In this document: positions 26,363 through 34,907 of the stretch, piece after piece
Layout: each line of letters opens with the position of its first letter
How positions within the stretch are numbered: position 1 is the first letter of the stretch
From: Pseudomonadota bacterium
Lineage (GTDB): Bacteria; Pseudomonadota; Alphaproteobacteria; Sphingomonadales; Sphingomonadaceae
Reading direction: 5' to 3'
Length of the DNA stretch: 64,000 nucleotides
Assembly (NCBI GenBank): GCA_023400405.1
Contig: JAEXFD010000013.1
Span: forward strand, 124,001-188,000
Made by a program: the position numbers and the translations under genes
Notes under the pieces: generated by a model
The model's database searches: none
Told to the model about the DNA's origin: nothing
The model's input: the letters and a program-made list of their open reading frames with translations, nothing else

Positions 26363-27039
26363 TCTTGCCGTCGCAGCAGGTAGCCGACGCCACGAATGGC
26401 ATGGATCTCGACCTCAGCGCCTGCTTCCGCGAGCCGCTTCCGGAGCCGGGAAACATGCGAATCCAGCGTATTCGACTGGATCTCATCGTCGAAGCCATAG
26501 ACAGCGGCCTCCAGCGCGGCACGCTGCACCGTCCGCCCGCGCCGCCGCATCAACGCCGCGAGCACGCGCAACTCGCGGCGCGGCAGGTCGAGCCTGACGC
26601 CACCGACCAGCGCCTCGTCGTTCGCCATGTCGTAGACCAGTTCACCCAATTGCACCTCTTGGAGCTGCAGTGCAGTCGGGCGCCGGCGGACCGCACGCAT
26701 GCGCGCCAGCATCTCCTCCATCGCGAAGGGCTTTGCGAGGTAGTCGTCGGCACCGGCGTCGAGCCCGGCAATGCGATCGATAACGTCGCCACGCGCGGTG
26801 AGGACGATCACCGGCACGCCGGGATTAGTGCGCCGCAGCCCGGCGATAGCGTTGAGTCCATCACCGTCAGGGAGCGTGCGGTCGAGCAGCACCAAATCAC
26901 TGATGGCAAGCGTCGTCGCTTCATGGAGTTCGGCGAGCGAGGCGACATGGTCGACAACATAGCCCTCGCGCTCCAACACCGCACGGACCGCGATCGCCAT
27001 CTCCGCCTCGTCCTCGACCAGCAATATTCTCAATGTCAC
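26359..27039 (-). CDS. OmpR/PhoB-type response regulator
   Basis: A 226-aa regulator. The receiver domain has acidic residues VEDEAE at 8-13, phospho-acceptor Asp53 in LVLLDRTLPDGDGL, Thr in VIVLTARGD and Lys in DDYLAKPF. The C-terminal winged helix includes LDLPRRELRVLAALMRRRGR, DDEIQSNTLDSHVSRLRKRL and EIHAIRGVGYLLR. It is transcribed first, with the kinase start overlapping its stop. Targets are not visible; the beta-barrel gene 62 bases upstream on the same strand is a candidate partner. Confidence 0.94.
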   Translation of the reverse strand: MTLRILLVEDEAEMAIAVRAVLEREGYVVDHVASLAELHEATTLAISDLVLLDRTLPDGDGLNAIAGLRRTNPGVPVIVLTARGDVIDRIAGLDAGADDYLAKPFAMEEMLARMRAVRRRPTALQLQEVQLGELVYDMANDEALVGGVRLDLPRRELRVLAALMRRRGRTVQRAALEAAVYGFDDEIQSNTLDSHVSRLRKRLAEAGAEVEIHAIRGVGYLLRRQD

Positions 27040-27100
27040 CGCCCTCCCAGGGCCGGGCAGACGGTCGGCCCGGCCGATCGCCTGCCCTTCCGCCCATGGG

Positions 27101-27712
27101 TCAAAAGCCGATCGACATTCCGATCTGGACCTTCGACGAAGTCAATCCGCGACCATAGTTCACGCGATTATATTCCGCGCGCGTGAAGACTCCGGGGAGG
27201 AGCGCGACCTCGGCACCGCCGCCCCACAGGAAGCCGCTCTTGGTGCTGCTTGAATTGACATCGGCAAGGTTCGTCGCCCGGAAATCCGTGGCCTCGCGGG
27301 TTCGCAGCCAACCATACCCCGTCCGACCATACAGCAGCACGCGCGGCACAGGCAGCACACCGATACGACCGGAGATGTCCCAAGCCCACCTTGGCTTCAG
27401 CGCATAATCGCCGACGGTGCTCGCGGCCTTGAGCGTGCCGCCGCCGCGGCCGATCCCGCCTTCGCCGCCAATTACCAGCACGTTGCCGAGCTGCACATCG
27501 TAGCCGACATGACCGCGATAGCCGATCACGCCCCTCTTCTCGTCGAGCATCGAGGCGATCCGAGGCAACGCGTAGTCGCCTTCCTGCCAGCGATAGTCGA
27601 CTGATGCACCGATCTTGACCCCCGTAAAGGTCACATCATCGAGCGATTGCGCACGGCCGGCAGTGGGTGCGAGCGCTAGGGCGCAGAGCAGCAAACAGAT
27701 ACGCTTCATCAC
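27101..27712 (-). CDS. outer membrane beta-barrel protein
   Basis: A 203-aa exported protein (signal MMKRICLLLCALALAPTAGRA, Ala-x-Ala-like cleavage before QSLDD). Alternating aromatic and glycine-rich strands such as GVIGYRGHVGYDVQLGNVLV, WAWDISGRIGVLPVPRVLLY and TRAEYNRVNYGRG end in VQIGMSIGF with a terminal Phe, the signature of an outer-membrane barrel. This fits the 8-stranded OmpA/Omp25-like porin family common in alphaproteobacteria. It precedes the two-component genes on the same strand by 62 bases. Function unknown beyond envelope location. Confidence 0.8.
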   Translation of the reverse strand: MMKRICLLLCALALAPTAGRAQSLDDVTFTGVKIGASVDYRWQEGDYALPRIASMLDEKRGVIGYRGHVGYDVQLGNVLVIGGEGGIGRGGGTLKAASTVGDYALKPRWAWDISGRIGVLPVPRVLLYGRTGYGWLRTREATDFRATNLADVNSSSTKSGFLWGGGAEVALLPGVFTRAEYNRVNYGRGLTSSKVQIGMSIGF

Positions 27713-28029
27713 AGATCCCTTTGATCATTCGAACGACTGCCCCAAATGCAGCCGAACGCCCGGATGGAGACGGAACCTTGTGTCAGCATTGCGGACGCCG
27801 GATCCGGCGATCAAAGCCGCGCTCGGCAGCCCATGCCTGCCGCCTGATCTCTCCCAAAATTAGGCGCCCGCGCATGGATCGCCTTGCGGGCTACACCCTC
27901 CAGGCGTTCCCATGCTCGCTGTCCCGCTGGACTACATTTGCGCCGCCTGCTGTCACGGCTGCCGACTTTTCCACCGCCATTGGCGGTGCGTTTGGCTTGA
28001 CCCATCTCCCCGCCATTCCAGAGGGGAAT
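27713..28029. other. Intergenic stretch, no gene seen
   Basis: 317 bases between the divergently oriented beta-barrel gene and the amidohydrolase remnant. No frame with a good start, signal or motif is apparent on either strand; open frames here are GC-rich chance frames. It should hold the promoter of the barrel/two-component operon, but no convincing -10/-35 pair can be named. Confidence 0.4.
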
Positions 28030-28430
28030 ATGCGCAAAGCTCTTGGCCTGGCTGCTGTGGCCATCGCGGCCGTCCTTTCAGGCGGGGCCACCCTGGCAGC
28101 GGACACCTCACGGGGCCGGTGATCGACACCCACGCCCACCTGCGGACCAGCCAGACCAACGGTTTGCAGAGGAAGCGTCGCTCACTAGTCCCGCCGCGGT
28201 ATGCCGCAAGCCGCGGCAACGTCCGGCTCCTCCACGTTGTTTCGGCCCTGCGCGTGCAGCTGCCTCCATCGGCAGGACTGTCGGTTCGCTCCTGCCGCTC
28301 CCCGCCCTTCCGGCGCCGGTTGCGGTGTTTTGGAAAGGCGGACGGACCATGGGTGTCAGTACGAGAACCGACCGAGCCTTTATGCCGAGGTGATGGGACG
28401 GGTGGTCGCCGCGCTGGAGTAGGATTTGGC
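28030..28430 (+). pseudogene. amidohydrolase remnant (frameshifted, truncated)
   Basis: After GAGGGGA an ATG at 28030 opens a clear signal peptide, MRKALGLAAVAIAAVLSGGA then TLAAD, which stops after 30 codons at 28122. In a shifted frame the sequence continues GPVIDTHAHLRTSQTN, the DTHAH metal-binding start of secreted amidohydrolases. The rest of a roughly 300-aa catalytic domain is missing. A short tail NRPSLYAEVMGRVVAALE ending at 28422 may belong to this or another lost gene. A frameshift plus a large deletion is the simplest reading. Confidence 0.6.
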
Positions 28431-28620
28431 TGCCCTGGGTCCAGCCTGGGATGCTGCGGCGTGTGGCTGCATGATGCCGGCCAATGCGGTGACCCTACGA
28501 CACCCGCGGAGCCGTGATGGGTATCTCAGATCACGAGTTGGGCTGGATGAAGCCCACCGGCCTGCACGACGATTGACGCGGGGCGGGCGGGCGCCCCGCG
28601 CCCACTCGGTCCTGCCGGCT
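28431..28620. other. Intergenic stretch beyond isopeptidase stop
   Basis: No gene is seen. A GC-rich inverted repeat GCGGGGC/GCCCCGC (28578-28599, 8-base loop) lies about 20 bases beyond the isopeptidase stop on its downstream side. It could mark the end of that transcript, but it has no T-run. Confidence 0.35.
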
Positions 28621-30729
28621 TCACGGCGGCGGGGCGGTCGCCGAAGCACTGGCGGACCCCGACAGGCCGCGGCGCAGCGCCTCCCAATGCGCGATTTCCT
28701 GCGGGCGCCCGGGCGCCATCACACCGTTCAGCCAAAAGTCGAACCAGTCGATCGCGCGGGTATAGACCGCGAGCCGGTGCGCCGGTTGCCATTTGACGTG
28801 ATGCTCGTCCGGAAAGACATAAAGATCGACCGGGCGGCCCAGTTCGCGCAGCGCCGTGACGCTCTGGAGCGCGACCCAAACTTCGTCGTCCGATACCTGG
28901 GCGAGGAGCGGCGCGTGGATGTCCCGCGCATTCCGGGAAACGGAGAATCCGCGCCAAAAGGCCCGGGCGGCCGCGTCGTCGTCGACGGTCCTGGGGTAGC
29001 CCATCTGGTGGAACTGCCGCGCTGCCATCGGGCCTACCCGAAGCGGCAGGCTGGTGTCCCAGCAACAGCTGCTCATCGCAAACGCCGAGAACAGCTTGCT
29101 GTGCAGCATCGCATACTGGACCGTGGACGAGCCATCGCTCAACCCCGTAATCCCGATCCGCGCGGGGTCGGCGATGCCGCGCTCGATCACCGCTCGTACC
29201 AGGCTCTCGATCGCCTCAAGCACGCTGCGCCGGTCGCAAAAGTCCTTGAGGTTGATCCTCTCGGCCTCGACGGGGTCTGCGGTGAACTTGCGGCCGACGT
29301 CGCGCGGCCGGTCGAAGCTCAGTACCGCGAAGCCACGATTGGCGAAGGCCTGGATCGGATAGTCGTCGCCGGTCCCGCCGCGCAGGAACCCGCGCGAGTT
29401 GTACTGGACGACGACAAGCGGATAGCGGCGCCCAGGCACATAGCCGACCGGCAGGACGAGGTCGGCGAAGGATTCCATGCCGAAGCTGTTGCGCGCGTGC
29501 AGCCGCTCGACCCGGCCCAGCTTGAGGCTCGCGAACTCGGGGTTCGGGTCGAACAGCAGTGTGCGTCGTCCGCTGACCGGGTCGAGCCGCTCGAGCCGCC
29601 GGGGCTGGAGCGATCCCTCGCGCAGACAAATGAGCGTCGCATCCGTCGGTACGCAGCCAAGGAAAAGGTCCTCGGTCGCGTAGAGCCGGCGCACGCCGGC
29701 CGTGCCCGGCTTCCACTCGTAGATCGCGGTGACGCTGTTGGCCCAGCCCTCACGGCGAACGAAGCGGACCTTGCCACCGACCCACCAGGGCTGGTGCGCC
29801 TCGCCGCATTCGGGTGCACTGCACGACATCGTGCGCCCGCGCTTCGTCACCACCAGCCGGCCTCGCGAGGAATAGAGTGTCCTAGCCGTGGCCTGCAGCC
29901 ATGCCCGGCCGCCGACCGCGGACGTCGCATCGCTCCAGCTGCCCTCCTGCATCACGCTCTTGTCGAGCAGCGCGGCCTCCCCGGGCGTCGCCGGGCGCAC
30001 CGCCCGGCTGGCCAGGTCGAGATACCATGCCGCCCGCGCGATCGGCGCCAGCGGAAACGGACGATTGCTCGCCGCCGGCACGAAGCGGTCGTCATAGTGG
30101 AAGCCCGACAGCCCCTCCTTGTCGATCGTGGCCAATGCGTCGCGCAGGCCGGGCTGGGTCGCATAGACGAGGCCAAGGCCGTCGGCGGCAACCCGAAAGT
30201 CGTCCACATCGTCGATGCTGTCCGTGACGGCTTCGCTGCCGCTGCCGTCCGCCCGGGCGCGCCACAGCTGCACGGCACCGCGGTCGCGGCGGCGATAGAC
30301 GATCCATTTGCCGTCGGGCGACCAGCGCGGCGTGATCGGGTCGGCGAACCCGCTCGGGAAGCTCGCGACGCCGCGCGCATCGAAGCGAAGCCGGATGAAA
30401 TCCCCGCCGCGATCGACCACGCGCACGGCGCCGGTACCAAGGTCCACCACCAGCATCGCCAGGCAGAAGCCGTTGGTGGCGGGATCGCCGCGCCGGAGCT
30501 GGAACGCGGCGTGTCGGCCGTCCGGCGAAACCGAGAACAGTCCCTCGTCCTGCTGGTTGGGATCGACCGGCCCGATGTCGCGCAGGCGGACCAGATCCTC
30601 CGGCACCAGATTGCGGGCGGGGAAGCGTGCGCCGGACGGCACCAGGTCGGCGCAGTCCGGGGCGGCCCAGGCCGCCGCTGGCGCCAGGAGCGAGGCGATG
30701 ACCGCGAGCGCCATGCGAAGGCTCACCAT
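28621..30729 (-). CDS. lasso peptide isopeptidase, Atxe2-like
   Basis: A 702-aa secreted prolyl-oligopeptidase-fold enzyme (signal MALAVIASLLAPAAAWAAP). The N-terminal beta-propeller has repeats like FSVSPDGRHAAFQLRRGD and PRWSPDGKWIVYRRRD. The C-terminal alpha/beta hydrolase domain has Ser531 in GITGLSDGSSTVQ, a conserved SSCCWD segment and a His in FPDEHHVKWQP. GLSDGSST with a following cysteine pair is what I associate with the isopeptidases of astexin-type clusters, which hydrolyse the Gly1-Asp/Glu bond and linearise the lasso. The start ATG overlaps the TonB receptor stop. It lies about 9 kb from the precursor and cyclase genes. Confidence 0.82.
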   Translation of the reverse strand: MVSLRMALAVIASLLAPAAAWAAPDCADLVPSGARFPARNLVPEDLVRLRDIGPVDPNQQDEGLFSVSPDGRHAAFQLRRGDPATNGFCLAMLVVDLGTGAVRVVDRGGDFIRLRFDARGVASFPSGFADPITPRWSPDGKWIVYRRRDRGAVQLWRARADGSGSEAVTDSIDDVDDFRVAADGLGLVYATQPGLRDALATIDKEGLSGFHYDDRFVPAASNRPFPLAPIARAAWYLDLASRAVRPATPGEAALLDKSVMQEGSWSDATSAVGGRAWLQATARTLYSSRGRLVVTKRGRTMSCSAPECGEAHQPWWVGGKVRFVRREGWANSVTAIYEWKPGTAGVRRLYATEDLFLGCVPTDATLICLREGSLQPRRLERLDPVSGRRTLLFDPNPEFASLKLGRVERLHARNSFGMESFADLVLPVGYVPGRRYPLVVVQYNSRGFLRGGTGDDYPIQAFANRGFAVLSFDRPRDVGRKFTADPVEAERINLKDFCDRRSVLEAIESLVRAVIERGIADPARIGITGLSDGSSTVQYAMLHSKLFSAFAMSSCCWDTSLPLRVGPMAARQFHQMGYPRTVDDDAAARAFWRGFSVSRNARDIHAPLLAQVSDDEVWVALQSVTALRELGRPVDLYVFPDEHHVKWQPAHRLAVYTRAIDWFDFWLNGVMAPGRPQEIAHWEALRRGLSGSASASATAPPP

Positions 30730-33329
30730 TGCTTGGTCACCGAGACGCTGACGAACCGCCCGATCGGCGACTGGTTGGTCGAATCGAACGGAATCGACGC
30801 CGCCGACGAGTTGCGGATCGGGTCGGGCTGCTCGCCCAGCAGGTTCTGCAGATTGAGCCGGAATTCCAGGTTGGCAAGCGGGCCGTGCTCTATGGCGGGG
30901 CGAAACGCCCCGCTCAGGTCGAGCGTGGTGAAGGCACCGATCGTCTCGACCTGGGGGAAGCGATTGTCGAGGGTGCTGCCGACATAGTTCACCGAGGCCG
31001 AAACCTGATATTCGCGGCCCTGCCAGCTCGCCGAGCCATGGGCCCGGAAATGTGGCGGGGTGAAGATCAGGCCCGCACGCCCCTCATAGGGCTGGCCGGC
31101 GACCGGCTGACGCTTGCCGTCGAGATAGCTGGCGGACGCGGCAAGCTGGAGCTGGCTGCCGCCCCTGAGCACCGTGCTATAGTCGATGGCGAGATCGACG
31201 CCGCGGGCATGCTCACGCGCGGTGTTGCGCAGGCTGGAATCCACTACCGCTGCGACCTGCGCCGGGTCATAGGCCTGGCTGCTCTGGTTATCGAGGCCGA
31301 GCGGCGCCTGCGCGATCAGCTGCTGCACCAGGGACGCGCTGGGGGCGAAGGTCACGAAGTTCGCGGCGACCGGATTTGTCAGCGCCGTCGTGAAATCGCT
31401 CACCGCTTCGGCGATCCGGCCGCGATAGTCGATGTCGAACCAGCTCGCCTCGATGCGCAGGCCCTTGAGGAAGCGGGGCTTGAACTCGATCGATAGTGTC
31501 GAGCTGGTCGCCCGCTCGGCGCGCAGGTCGGGATTGCCGCCTGCCAGGAGCAGCACGGTCGAGCCTGGAGGAAGCGCCGGGACCGGCTGCGGCGAGAACT
31601 GGTCCTCGTCCAGCAGGATCGCTTCACGCGACTCGTTGACCTGTTGCAGCGTCGGGATCTTGAACGATCGCCCCCAGCTATATTTGAGGGTGACGTCGGG
31701 ATGGGGCGCATAGACCAGGCCGAGCTTGGGGGTCGCAACCGCGTCGATCCCCTTATAGTCCTCGTAGCGGACAGCGGCGCTGAGGCGCAGTGCGTCGACC
31801 AGCGGCATGCGATTGGCGGCGCCGACCAGCGGCACCGACAGCTCGCCATAGCCAAAGCGGCTTTCCCGCCGCTCGACCGCGTCGCGCATCACCTGGGTGA
31901 CGCCGCCGCTGGTCGCCCGGACATTGAACGCGAGCCGGAAGCGCCGGTAGCCGCCACCCACAGCAAGGCGCACGTCTCCGCCGGGCAGGCGCACGAGCGG
32001 GCCCTCGGCACTGGCCTCGAAATTGGTGAGATAGTCGTCATAGGCGGTGCGGCCGACCAGCAGCGCGCCACCCGTGTAGCGCCTCGCGGTGCTGACGGTG
32101 GCGCTCTCCCCCTGCGTCGCCTCGAGTGTTGCCTCCCAGCCGCCGCCCGGCCGCAGATGCAGCGATGGGGTGATCGCATAGGACCGCACCGCCGGCAGGT
32201 TGACCTGCCCGAAATAGGTCGCCGGGTCGTTTACCGAGAAGGCGTTGGTCTTGCGCGCGCGGCGATCGGCGAGCTGGGCGTCGAGCTCCAGCGATGCCCA
32301 GCCGGCAAGGTCCTGGTGCGCGGCAAGCACGCCGCTGACCTGCCGCCCGCCGCTCGCGATCATCTGCGAAGGATGAAGGCCGCGCGAATAGTCGCGCTGG
32401 TCGGCGTAGATCGGCGTCGCCTTGCTATAGTCGAGCGCGGCCATGAACCCGCCGCCGGTCCAGCGCTTGCCGCCGACCCCGGAATATTGCTGCTGGACGT
32501 TGCCGCCTTCGGTCGAGGCGCCGAGACGGGCGCTGGTCTGGAGGCCATCATAATCGCGGCGCAGGATGAGGTTGGCGACGCCGCCCACGGCGTCCGAACC
32601 GTAGAGGGCGGAAGATCCGTCGGTGATCACCTCGATGCGGTCGAGCGCTGCCAGCGGGATGATCGAGATGTCGATGCCCTGGTTGACGGCGTCGTAAGGG
32701 AGGCGGTGACCATTGATGAGCGTCAACGTCGCGTCCGAGCCCAGCCCACGAAGGTTGAGCGTCGTCGAGTTATTGATGTTATTGTATCCGCCCTGGTCAC
32801 CGCCCCCAGCGACCCCGGGGTTTTGCCCACCGGTGAAATTCTGCGGGATGATCCGCGAAACATTTGCCATGTCGGCAATGCCTTGGTCTTCGAGCCCCTG
32901 CCGGGTCAGGACCGTGATCGGCGACGGACCCGTCGCCCCGCGAATCCTCGTTCCGGTCACGGTGATTCCGCTATCGGCGCCCTGCGGTGTTGCGTCCGGA
33001 TACGATCGGGGCCGCACCCGCACGACCAGCGCTCCGGCATTCTCCTCGACGATCAGTCCGTTGCCGTGGATCGCCTTCCTGACCGCCTGTTCGGTAGTCA
33101 AGCGGCCCTGGACTGCCGGGGCCCGCAATCCGCGCACGGCCTCGTCCGCGAACAGGATATCCTTCCCCGCCTCGCGACCGATCTCGCGCAGCGTCTTCGC
33201 CAGGTCCTGCGAAGGCAGCGCATAGGTTCCCGTGGATTGCTGTGCCCGAGCCGGCAATGCCGCCATGCCCACATGCAAAGCGGTCGCCGTTAGTAGCGCC
33301 GACCAGAAGCGCTTGTTCGAGATTTCCAT
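30723..33329 (-). CDS. STN TonB-dependent receptor, probable lasso peptide importer
   Basis: An 868-aa outer-membrane receptor. The start ATG at 33329 follows a strong GGGAGGG; the frame is open 108 codons further but without protein character. Signal peptide (SALLTATALHVGMAALPARA), STN domain (about 40-110, YALPSQDLAKTLREIGREAG), TonB-box region SGITVTGTRIRG, plug (VITDGSSALYGSDAVGGVAN) and a barrel ending VSVTKQW. It is coupled to the isopeptidase, the arrangement known from astexin-type systems where the receptor imports the lasso peptide. Despite having an STN signalling domain, no FecR or ECF sigma gene lies beside it. Confidence 0.88.
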   Translation of the reverse strand: MEISNKRFWSALLTATALHVGMAALPARAQQSTGTYALPSQDLAKTLREIGREAGKDILFADEAVRGLRAPAVQGRLTTEQAVRKAIHGNGLIVEENAGALVVRVRPRSYPDATPQGADSGITVTGTRIRGATGPSPITVLTRQGLEDQGIADMANVSRIIPQNFTGGQNPGVAGGGDQGGYNNINNSTTLNLRGLGSDATLTLINGHRLPYDAVNQGIDISIIPLAALDRIEVITDGSSALYGSDAVGGVANLILRRDYDGLQTSARLGASTEGGNVQQQYSGVGGKRWTGGGFMAALDYSKATPIYADQRDYSRGLHPSQMIASGGRQVSGVLAAHQDLAGWASLELDAQLADRRARKTNAFSVNDPATYFGQVNLPAVRSYAITPSLHLRPGGGWEATLEATQGESATVSTARRYTGGALLVGRTAYDDYLTNFEASAEGPLVRLPGGDVRLAVGGGYRRFRLAFNVRATSGGVTQVMRDAVERRESRFGYGELSVPLVGAANRMPLVDALRLSAAVRYEDYKGIDAVATPKLGLVYAPHPDVTLKYSWGRSFKIPTLQQVNESREAILLDEDQFSPQPVPALPPGSTVLLLAGGNPDLRAERATSSTLSIEFKPRFLKGLRIEASWFDIDYRGRIAEAVSDFTTALTNPVAANFVTFAPSASLVQQLIAQAPLGLDNQSSQAYDPAQVAAVVDSSLRNTAREHARGVDLAIDYSTVLRGGSQLQLAASASYLDGKRQPVAGQPYEGRAGLIFTPPHFRAHGSASWQGREYQVSASVNYVGSTLDNRFPQVETIGAFTTLDLSGAFRPAIEHGPLANLEFRLNLQNLLGEQPDPIRNSSAASIPFDSTNQSPIGRFVSVSVTKQW

Positions 33330-33665
33330 TCTTCCCTCCCATTGTCCGGCCTGAACCGGGTTCCGGGGGGTTGACGCAGCGCCATCGAAATCACGGGGCC
33401 CGCCAAATATTTTTTCTGCAGTGCGCACTAGCAGCGGTGGGTCGCGAGTGTTCGATGACGGAGCTCTCAGATCGACAATTCGATCGCGGTACTGCTGGGA
33501 TTTGACGGGGAGGGGTGGAGTGCCAAGCCTCGCCGGATCCCGATCGAGAAGCTTTGCGTGCCCGCAGCGGGCAGGGCGTATCGGGCGACGTTCGAGACGA
33601 CCCAACAGCAGCTGTCGGCGCGCACTTGTCGGGGTTCGCAGGCATGGTCGCACCGGGTCGGGCGA
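33330..33665. other. Upstream region of the receptor gene, no gene seen
   Basis: 336 bases between the receptor start and the stop of a 30-aa ORF on the same strand. No coding potential is supported on either strand. It should include the receptor/isopeptidase promoter; no clear -10/-35 pair or operator repeat is visible. Confidence 0.4.
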
Positions 33666-33758
33666 TCATCGCTTTCGACGGACGGCCCAGACGAGGCTAG
33701 CGAAACTCGTCACCAGCGCAGCCATCCCCAACAGCACAGACTCGTTCAAGATGATCAT
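33666..33758 (-). CDS. 30-aa single-pass membrane microprotein
   Basis: A tiny frame starting at an ATG with AAGGAG upstream at suitable spacing. It is one hydrophobic helix (ESVLLGMAALVTSFASLVWA) with a charged tail VRRKR, the topology of a membrane microprotein with the C-terminus inside. Similar short proteins ending WxxRRKR are familiar in sphingomonads and related bacteria without known function. No partner gene is coupled to it. The hydrophobicity, ribosome site and positive-inside tail support reality. Confidence 0.5.
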   Translation of the reverse strand: MIILNESVLLGMAALVTSFASLVWAVRRKR

Positions 33759-33954
33759 GACATGCTCCTTGGTAAGCGGAGCTAGGGCATGTTCACCTTA
33801 TGTTCCTACAAGGCAAGAGCGATTCTATTTGGATTTCGATAAACAGGGGGGACGTGGGGCAAAATTCTTGGAACGGTCCAAGGAGAGTCACGAAAACGTC
33901 GGTACCGCTCGATTGGAACGCCGCCGCCCGTCCAGTGGGGCGGCGGCCTTCCGC

Positions 33955-34146
33955 TTAGGCTGGTTTAGTACCCGGCGTACCACACTTGGCGAATCTGCCC
34001 TTTGCATCCTTGCATTTGACTGTCTTGGCTGCCGGCTTTGCGGGGCATTTGACAAACTTTCCCTTGGCATCGCGACACGGTGCCGCAAATGCCGGGGCAG
34101 CAGCAAACGAGAGCGCTGCGCAAGCGAGCATCATACCTTTGAGCAT
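33955..34146 (-). CDS. small exported protein with CxDAKGxFxKC repeats
   Basis: A 63-aa protein preceded by AGGAGGAAATT at good spacing. The signal peptide (MLKGMMLACAALSFAAAPAFA) precedes two copies of a Cys-bounded motif: CRDAKGKFVKC and CKDAKGRFAKC, separated by PAKPAAKTVK. The mature peptide is about 42 residues, lysine-rich and has four cysteines, two per repeat, which could pair as disulfides or bind metal. No function is known to me. The strong ribosome site, signal and internal repeat make it a real gene. Confidence 0.8.
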   Translation of the reverse strand: MLKGMMLACAALSFAAAPAFAAPCRDAKGKFVKCPAKPAAKTVKCKDAKGRFAKCGTPGTKPA

Positions 34147-34608
34147 GTAATTTCCTCCTGCCGATTGAGGCGGCCCCAGATTATACGCTCAGCCGGCTCA
34201 TTGAGCCAGCGCGGCCTGGCTGGCCTTCTGCCCGACCAGAGCAGGAAGGCGTCGCAGGCCAGCCGCCACCTCGCCTTCCGGCCGCATTGAGCGTGTCACC
34301 CGGAGAATGAAAGCGCTGCGAACCCTGGCGGCCGCAGCAATCCGCCAGCGACGCTCCTCGGAAATCGCGTTCCAGTTCCGCCTAACGCCGGTGCTTCAGC
34401 GATCGCAACCCGGATGGACCGAGACGCGAAGCGTTTTGGCGCCGCGGTTCGCGGCGGACGGAGCAATCTCGGCCCACCGAAATTCCGAGTGCCCCCAGAA
34501 AGGTGCTCTGCGTCATCGGACAGCGTCTAACAGCTTCATAATTTCTTCGCCAAACCTGTCGTCACGGAGACGTGCCAGCGGATTGTGGCATCGACGGTCG
34601 AGGTGGAA
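34147..34608. other. Intergenic stretch before AlpA-like gene
   Basis: 462 bases separating the divergent small exported-protein gene from the AlpA-like gene. An inverted GCTGGCC/GGCCAGC pair is found around 34217-34259. An open frame from 34307 lacks a good ribosome site and domain features. The upstream part must contain the promoter of the small exported protein. No exact copy of the tRNA-Leu 3' end is seen. Confidence 0.4.
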
Positions 34609-34818
34609 ATGATCGAGCGGCCATGGGAACAGAAGATCGAGCCGCTCACGGTGCGTATCGCGACCGCCGTCCGCATCACCGGCCTCAGTCGCTCGCGCAT
34701 CTACGAACTGATCCAGTCCGGCGAACTCGACACGGTGAAGGTCGGCAGGGCGACGCTGGTCCAATATGCCAGCCTCAAGCAGCTCACGGCGAACCGAGCC
34801 GTGCCCGACATCGGCTGA
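34609..34818 (+). CDS. AlpA/excisionase-like helix-turn-helix protein
   Basis: A 69-aa DNA-binding protein. RIATAVRITGLSRSRIYELI followed by QSGELDTVKVGRATLV is the winged-helix pattern of the MerR-like/AlpA excisionase family (helix-turn-helix, then a wing with KVGR). The ATG at 34609 with GAGGTGGA upstream is preferred to the GTG at 34585. It faces the tyrosine integrase gene convergently with a hairpin between, so an excision or recombination-directionality role in the same element is likely (inference). Confidence 0.8.
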   Translation: MIERPWEQKIEPLTVRIATAVRITGLSRSRIYELIQSGELDTVKVGRATLVQYASLKQLTANRAVPDIG

Positions 34819-34867
34819 GGGCAACGATCACAAAGACGCTGTCCCATTCAATCAGGATTGTAGCTCA

Positions 34868-34893
34868 AGGGGAGAGGCCATGGCTCTCCCCCT
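34868..34893. terminator. Hairpin between convergent AlpA-like and integrase genes
   Basis: Inverted repeat GGGGAGAG/CTCTCCCC whose loop region GCCATGGC is itself palindromic. It lies between two converging stop codons (34818 and 34908), the position of a bidirectional terminator. No T-run follows on either side. Confidence 0.5.
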
Positions 34894-34907
34894 GAAGGCC
34901 GCCGATT

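Noticed and set aside
30730..33653. 108-codon N-terminal extension of the lasso-linked receptor
   Set aside because: The extension is Arg/Pro-rich, while the ATG at 33329 has a strong ribosome site and a normal signal peptide.
34486..34505. GTGCCCCCAGAAAGG as possible attachment-site copy of the tRNA-Leu end
   Set aside because: The tRNA end reads GTGCCCAGAAGAGG; the two differ by insertions and a mismatch and the similarity does not continue.
34307..34612. 101-aa frame before the AlpA-like gene
   Set aside because: Weak ribosome site, no motif and a low-complexity Arg/Ser composition; it also overlaps the chosen start of the supported gene.
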